DNA from: Linanthus parryae
Lineage: Eukaryota; Streptophyta; Magnoliopsida; Ericales; Polemoniaceae
Direction of reading: 5' to 3'
NCBI GenBank assembly: GCA_023055425.1
Contig: JALGPY010000006.1
Coordinates: forward strand, 76,196,435 to 76,260,434
DNA: 64,000 bases
In this document: positions 58,375 to 64,000 of the stretch, in pieces
How the letters are laid out: each line of letters starts with the position of its first letter
Position numbering within the stretch: position 1 is the stretch's first letter
Program-made: the position numbers and the translations under genes
Notes under the pieces: generated by a model
The model's input: only the letters and a program-made list of their open reading frames with translations
Database searches by the model: none
Told to the model about the DNA's origin: nothing

Positions 58375-58711
58375 AGCTCTAATAGCTCACACTTGGAAGT
58401 CACATGGCTTTATTTCTGGTCTCAAGCTTCTGCATACATTAAAGTGCGCCTCCAGTTTGGAATGGCTGGTGACTTGCTGGAACACCCAAACCAACACATT
58501 CATCACGAGTCGTAGCGGAATTGGTGTTTTGTTAGAGGATGTACACTTTATCCTGGGCTTACTGATTCTCGTTGACCTCACATGGACTGGAAATTTTCAT
58601 TATGAGGCTGACAAAGGGCTTGTAGACAAACTTAAGCACGCGGTGAATATCTGCGAAGTTATGTCTCCCACCTTCTACCGTCTGGCGAGTGCCAGACGCC
58701 TAAACCCTTAA
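58375..58711 (+). pseudogene. Plant mobile domain (PMD, aminotransferase-like) fragment
   Basis: One open frame on the plus strand runs from about 58382 to 58711 without an ATG at its start. It contains LLHTLKCASSLEWLVTCWNT, then QTNTFITSRSGIGVLLEDVH and FILGLLILVDLTWTGNF. The pattern (W.T.TNTF...GE..I.LEDV..L.GLP) is that of the plant mobile domain, found in transposon-derived and MAIN/MAIL proteins that act in silencing. Only the first third of the domain is present; the rest ends in unrelated sequence, so this is a fragment, perhaps of a transposon-carried copy. Confidence 0.65.
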
Positions 58712-59186
58712 CCAAAAACACAACTTTCCTATCTCTAACAACAGACTGAGTTCGGAACTTTATATTTTTTTACGTACGTGATTAATTTTCATTATTTTTC
58801 ACAGCGAAATGGTTGGATGGCTTAAACCGTAAATCTTACTGTCTCATAGAAAGAACGAGACCATAAGATGAAATATGATTCTTTGGGAGATATATAAGAA
58901 ATATGAAACAAATAATCCCGCGGCTGAAAATATATTAAGTGATAAACTAGGTACCAATGGCATAGTCAAGACTTTTTTCAATCGACAGATAAAGACACGT
59001 TTATGTATTGGGCGCTGATAATTACTAGACAAGAAACGCTAGTTACAGCTCAACAATCTCTAAAAGGACTACACTACCCCTTAATACTTCAAGTCGGTTA
59101 GGACTCTTCAATGTCAATTACTCTAGACGGTCCCACTTTCACACCCTTCCCCTCGAGTAATTATTGCTTGCTCCCAGAGCAAATAT
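58712..59186. other. Intergenic DNA, no feature
   Basis: No ORF or element end recognised. Confidence 0.45.
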
Positions 59187-59317
59187 GACGTGGTGCTCTA
59201 ATCAATTCATCACAGGACACGTCTGGTACATGTAGGAATCCACTTCCTTTTGTCTGCCACCCATTCTCTTTTTTCCGGACGTGTCCTGTGGTGTATCGTT
59301 AGAGCAAATCCACATCA
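59187..59317. repeat. Short foldback, about 130 bp
   Basis: Left arm GACGTGGTGCTCTAATC...ACAGGACACGTCTGG and right arm (reverse complement) GATGTGGATTTGCTCTAAC...ACAGGACACGTCCGG. Arms of about 40 bp with a loop of about 50 bp. A small MITE is likely; I could not fix a target duplication. Confidence 0.65.
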
Positions 59318-59820
59318 TTTTCTCTAAGAGAAAAAAAAAAAAAATCTCCTTCCCCTCACCACCTCCCTCTGTTTCTTCTCTCCTTCTCTGTCTTCTGTGT
59401 GAGTCTTATTCATTCTCAAACCGAGGACCTGAGTGGTGGAAATTCAATTAAGGGCCTGGATGGGTGAGGAGAGAGACATGTATGTGTGATTCAAGAAGAG
59501 GATTTCACCCATCAATTTCATTAATCGCTCAACATTTTCTTCAACTTTGGGTCTATGATTTTTTTAATTGCTTTGCATCTTTTAATTGCTTTGCCAAAAC
59601 AGAGCAGATGTGTTTTGAAAGACAGAGATCTGGAAGTGTCGATTTCTTGAGGATTGTGAATAAGCAAACAATTGAGAAAAATAATCTGGAAGTATCCAGT
59701 TTCATTCCGAATTGTTTTATGAACTTTGTGTATGATTATGGATCGACACATTTGATTAATACTATTTGTTTTGTTTCAAACTGAAATTAATAGTAATTGC
59801 ACAACTCGTTAGTTCTGTAC
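59318..59820 (+). other. Gene-leader-like stretch, no assignable protein
   Basis: A CT-rich segment (59340-59400) and a possible splice region. The frames at 59464-59784 are not recognisable. It lies directly next to the 3' end of LINE-3. Confidence 0.25.
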
Positions 59821-60019
59821 ATTCTTTTTTTCCTAGAAAAGAGAACTTCATTAGATAATAAGTTCAATACAACAAGACCAACATAGAGGCCTAGAAGACC
59901 ATAATTCAAACTAGCAAACAAGCCGAAAACATCCACAAGTTAACTAAAAACATCAACAAGCAAGAAAAGAGCCATAGTGCTAGGATACAAGAAGTAATAC
60001 TAAACAAGACAAACAAGAT

Positions 60020-60325
60020 CATTACTCCATAATATAGGGGATGATAGCATCCAAGGGGAGCTCAACCACTGGCAAGGAGGAATCAGCTGAGACAGTGAGA
60101 GAAGGCAGATCATTTCCAGCTTGAGCAGGACCTGGAGCATCCGAAGAAACCAAACCAGCAGGCATTTAAGGTGACATCCCAGGCATAAAAACTGAAGCAT
60201 TGGAGCCGTGCAGGGGTGGAAATGAGGCAATAGGATCCACTTCAAGGACTTCTTGAACACTGGAGCTAACTTCATATTGATCAGTGGCCTTAACCTAAGC
60301 AGGAGCACCATCAACTGCAGCTACC
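60020..60325 (-). pseudogene. LINE-3 sequence after ORF2, possible ORF2 extension
   Basis: On the minus strand, after the ORF2 stop, a frame with two stops reads VKATDQYEVSSSVQEVLEVD, then PSLTVSADSSLPVVELPLDA before ending at 60026. Serine- and proline-rich, unrelated to the charged ORF found at the same place in LINE-2. It may be a decayed C-terminal extension of ORF2. Confidence 0.4.
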
Positions 60326-63300
60326 TTAACCAAAGCTGTTAATCTGGGTAGGCATCAAAGAGGTTTTTTTATTAGCAGCAGTACAACTATCAATAAGGCA
60401 ATGAAGATCCTGAGCAGAATGAAAATTTTGATCCACATTGTTGCTAGCTCGTCGAAAGATCATCTCATTTCTGGAGGTCCAAAAAAACCCAAAGAATAGC
60501 AGGTAACCAACTCCAATGTGGATCTGTATGAAGGTTTTTCTATTTCTTAACCAACTTTTAATCCAGTAATAGATATTTAAAGAAGAGGAAGTAGGTATTA
60601 AGAAACCAGCCTTTTGCCAAAGTCCTTGAGCCTTAGGACAGAGAAGCAAGAGATGAGTAGTGGTTTCATTGTTAAGATTACAGAAAGGACAAATAGGATT
60701 GATAGAGTTAATACTAGGATGAAGGTTGTGAAGTGTAGGGAGTGAGTTGGTAAGAATTCTCCAAAGGAGACCAATGATCTTATGGGGCAAACCAGATTTC
60801 CATAAATTTGACCACTTAAAATTGTAACTAAGAGTCTTAAAATAAAAAGGGGAAGAAGATAAATTAGGAGAATAATCATTAAAATTTAGTAAGGAGTAAG
60901 ATGAAGACACTGAATAGACTCCAGAGCTAGAGGCATTCCAAAAGGGGAGGACAGTTTGGGTGAAATGGCCACAATCCTGTTGCAAAACCAACTTAACCAG
61001 CCATCTTGGAAATATTTGATTTAAAGTTGTAATACACCATCTACCACTGCCATCAATAGCTGCATCCAACAGTTGATCAACAGTCTTAAAACTATTAGTT
61101 GGATCAGAAACTTTTAAGATTTCTTGAATTGAGCCTGCTGGAACTGAAGGGATCCAACCAGAGGACCTGATCATTATGCTCTTCCGATTACCAATATTCC
61201 AACATAGGCCTCTAGAAAGAGTATCCTTCCCTTTACAGATGGTTCTCCAAACAGAAGAGGCAGAGGGGCCAGGCTTGACAATGCTAAAGGAATTTCTCTT
61301 ACAATATTTTGCAGTGAAGTATTTTGAGAAAAGAGTATTCTTGGAAGAGAGCATTCTCCAACTACTTTTAGCAATAAGTGCATTGTTAAAAGGAGAAACA
61401 TTTTTAAAAATAAAGCCCCCTATATTAGTATTGTTGCAAAGGAAGTTCCAGGGCAGCCAATGAAGGCCTTTCTTAGAAGTGCTCCCCATCCAAAGGAACC
61501 TTGCTAGCATTGATGTAATGGTATTACATGATTTAATAGAAAAAACACTAACTGCCATTGGATAGACCAAATAACTATTAAGAGCAGCTTTAATAAGAAT
61601 GAATCTGCCCATGAAATTTAACAACAGACCTTTCCAACTAGAGCATTTGTTAGAGATCTTAGAAATAGTATCCTGAATAAGTTCCTTATTGCTACCCATC
61701 TGATTAAGGGTGATGCCTAGATATTTTCCTAAGTTAGGTTTTTCAATAATATTAAGATCTTGATTAATATAGAGTTTATCTTCTTGAGTGCAGTTGGGAC
61801 TAAAGACAATAGAGAACTTATTCACATTTATGTCTAAGCCATATTGTCTAGCATAAGCAGAGAGTAGAGTTTGTAAAGAAGTTCCTACATTTTGGGTGAT
61901 TTGAAAGAAAAGAAGAGTATCATCTGCAAATTGCAAATGAGAAAATGTCATCTCCTCTAGAGAAGGGAATACCCATAATAAGCCCTATTGAATTGGAATA
62001 ATGAAGGGAAGAGGAGAAAACTAGGGCTGTAAATGAGCCAAGCCGTTCGTGAACAACTCGCGTTCGATTCGGTAAAAGCTCGTTCGTGTTTGATTCGACT
62101 TATTAATCAAACAAACTCAAACATGAAAATGTGTTCGTTTGTTAAACGAGCCGAACACGAGCCGAACAAGGAGCTCGTTCGTTAGTGTTCGCGAACAAAT
62201 TGTAGTGGTATATATGTACATATAGTTAGAAGTAATTAAATTATTTTTGTCTTCTTTATATGTAATTTCTCAAATATGGCGTAATTAGTATGGAATCTCC
62301 ATTTAATAAGAGTTTGACCTTTTAATTAGGATTTCAAAACGTAATTCTATATTTATAATAACATAATTATTTACTATATATGAATAAAATTGGATGCTTT
62401 GAATATATCATTAGCACAAATTAAACATATCTCTATGGCAATACATCTCATTATATTTGATTCATTTTATCTTAAGTAATAACACATGATATTTTAATTC
62501 AAGAATTATATATTATCGTACCTATCAGAGAGAAATAAAGTTCGTCGAGCCGAATTCGAGCCCCTAAACGAGCTAGTTAAACGAGCCACGAGCCGAACAA
62601 CAAACAACTCGAGCCCTAAACGAGCCGAACTGAAACAATGTTTTTTTGTTCGACTCGAGTTCGTGTTCGACTCGTTTAGTAGCCAAGTTAAACGAGCCAA
62701 ACTCAAACAAGTGATATTCGGTTCGATTCAGCTCGTTTACATCCCTAGAGAAAACCTCAGCACAGAGAGTGAAAAAGAAAGGAGAGATGGGATATCCCAG
62801 CCTTAAACCCCTATGTGGAGAAAAATAAGCAGAAGAACCACCATTAATTACTATTTGGTAAGAAATAGTAGTTACACTTTGCATAATGATTTGAATAAGA
62901 TGGGAGGTAAGTGCATTTGGTAAAGTAAAGCCTCTAAAAATTCCCATCTAACCCTATCAAAAGCTTTAGAAATGTCCAGCTTTAAGGCACCCAACTTTGG
63001 ATGAGAAGGGGAGTTAGACGTGTGGATGGTGTGAACAATATCCTGAGCAATAAGGAGATTGTCTTGAATGAGTCTACCAGGGATGAAGCCATTTTTATTA
63101 CTAAGAAACCAGAGACGGAATAACTAATTTTAATCTGTTAACAATAACTTTAGCTATAATCCTATAAATAACATTACAAAGATTAATTGGACGGTAGTCC
63201 CCAGCTGAAAGCGGATTGTGAGTCTTGGGGATGAGAACTATAAGAGTTTTATTTAGTTTTTTAAGCATACGACCAGAGTTCAGAAGGAAAGAATTGCTGT

Positions 63301-63990
63301 AGTAATTTTAACAGAAATAGTAGGCCATGCTTTTTTAAAGAAAATATCTTGCATGCCATCAGGGCCCGGGGCTTTAAGGGGGGATAAAGATAAACCGCAT
63401 TTTTTACTTCAGTAGCAGTAAAAGGTGAGCTTAGATAGGCTTGTTGTTCATGATTCAAAGACTTCTAACGTTGAAGAGAAGATCAAACGCGAAAATATCA
63501 TTATTTTCTGAATATAGGTCACTGAGAGAAGGAGAAGGGGACGAGTACAAGACCTTGAAGTAATGAAAAAAAGCTTGAGATATAAGGTGGGGGTCAGTAA
63601 GTATAATTCCAGTGCTATCATGCAAAGAACTTATAGCATTTTGTTGTCTACGGACCTCTTAGTGTAGGCATGGAAAAAATTGTTATTCCTACTACCATCT
63701 TGGAGCCAGGAACATCTAGCTCGCTGGACCCAATAAGTTTCTTCACATTTTAAAAGAGTTTCTAGAAAATATTTCTTTTGGAAGAAAGCCTGTGAAGTAA
63801 GAGGAAGATCATTTTGTAACAGAAGAAGATCATTTTTCACCTGGCTGATTTGATTGGAAAGAGTAGGTCTGGTGTTAGGCCATGCCTTAATGGAGTGGAT
63901 GTGATGTAAAGGAGTTTTGCCACTCTAAAACAAGGAGATCCTGGGATGGGGAGATTCCAAACGTACTTAGTAGTCTTGTGAACATCATCA
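60326..63990 (-). pseudogene. LINE-3 ORF2: reverse transcriptase, partial and interrupted
   Basis: Minus strand. 63840-63631 holds the linker (EETYWVQRARCSWLQDGS). 63458-63261 begins the RT (SPFTATEVKNAVYLYPPLKP), with stops following. 62947 to about 62748 reads IMQSVTTISYQIVINGGSSA then HRGLRLGYPISPFFFTLCAE, where QGDP is changed to LGYP. After the hAT insertion, 61951-60326 is open for 541 codons: MTFSHLQFADDTLLFFQITQ with intact FADD, the thumb and zinc-binding region (WKSGLPHKIIGLLWRILTNS, CPFCNLNNETTTHLLLLCP), and an end SLMPTQINSFG. A frameshift separates the two RT parts near 61950. It is a close relative of LINE-2 ORF2 and lacks RNase H. Confidence 0.9.
62022..62747. mobile_element. 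hAT-type MITE, 726 bp, inside LINE-3
   Basis: Target duplication GAGAAAAC, perfect at 62014-62021 and 62748-62755. Ends TAGGGCTGTAAATGAGC and, in reverse complement, TAGGGATGTAAACGAGC. Subterminal zones are rich in GAGCCGAAC/GTTCG words. It splits the RT of LINE-3 between the QGDP-like box and FADD. No transposase. Confidence 0.93.
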
Positions 63991-64000
63991 AAATTGAGCC

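Larger units (their letters stand above)
59825..64000 (-). mobile_element. L1-type LINE (LINE-3), minus strand, truncated by window end
   Basis: The A tail appears as T7 at 59825-59831. The 3' word CTAATGAAGTTCTCTT (59854-59839, minus) is shared with LINE-2. ORF2 occupies 60326 to beyond 63840 with a hAT MITE inserted at 62022-62747. The 5' half lies outside the window, so the target duplication cannot be checked. Confidence 0.9.

Noticed and set aside
59464..59784. 106-codon plus-strand ORF beside LINE-3
   Set aside because: No recognisable domain, cysteine- and phenylalanine-rich composition and antisense frames also open; kept only as an unassigned stretch.

Overview
The window looks like nuclear DNA from a eudicot plant. 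It is AT-rich and packed with nested transposable elements of typical plant families: L1-type LINEs with DUF4283/CCHC ORF1 proteins, Ty1/copia and Ty3/gypsy LTR elements, CACTA, hAT and PIF/Harbinger DNA elements, and a DUF1985-Ulp1 transposon gene. There are no operons, CRISPR arrays or other prokaryotic features. I cannot name the species. I found no host gene I am confident is intact; the best candidate is a small two-exon model at 23351-23652.

Layout. (1) 0.5-7.7 kb: a decayed DNA transposon with a minus-strand DUF1985-coiled coil-Ulp1 pseudogene and a convergent plus-strand viroplasmin-like ORF. Arrays of an ACTGAGACGAG-type repeat lie on both sides. (2) 8.6-9.2 kb: a hAT MITE. (3) 9.5-23.0 kb: a probable three-level nest, a hAT-like MITE split by a minus-strand copia element, itself split by a nearly complete plus-strand LINE (LINE-1). 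(4) 23.3-27.7 kb: the candidate small gene, a Tourist-like MITE, a copia RNase H fragment and two copia LTRs facing each other around a primer-binding site. (5) 27.9-34.6 kb: a full-length plus-strand LINE (LINE-2) with a foreign-looking ORF between ORF2 and its 3' tail. (6) 35.1-47.3 kb: a copia fragment, then a minus-strand Athila-like gypsy element that keeps gag-protease only. A CACTA element sits in one of its LTRs, and the other LTR preserves the empty site. (7) 47.3-49.5 kb: LTR-like and gene-leader-like DNA. (8) 49.5-56.2 kb: a solo gypsy-type LTR with a 5-bp target duplication. It contains a large compound trinucleotide microsatellite, and a second CACTA element inserted into that microsatellite. 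(9) 56.2-59.8 kb: a hAT MITE, a copia RNase H fragment, a plant mobile domain fragment and small repeats. (10) 59.8-64.0 kb: a minus-strand LINE (LINE-3) running off the window and split by another hAT MITE.

Most coding sequences are broken by stops or frameshifts, so the region records insertion history rather than an active gene set. Insertion order is read directly from target-site duplications: LINE-1 after copia after the MITE; CACTA-1 after the Athila-like element; CACTA-2 after the solo LTR and its microsatellite; the hAT MITE after LINE-3.
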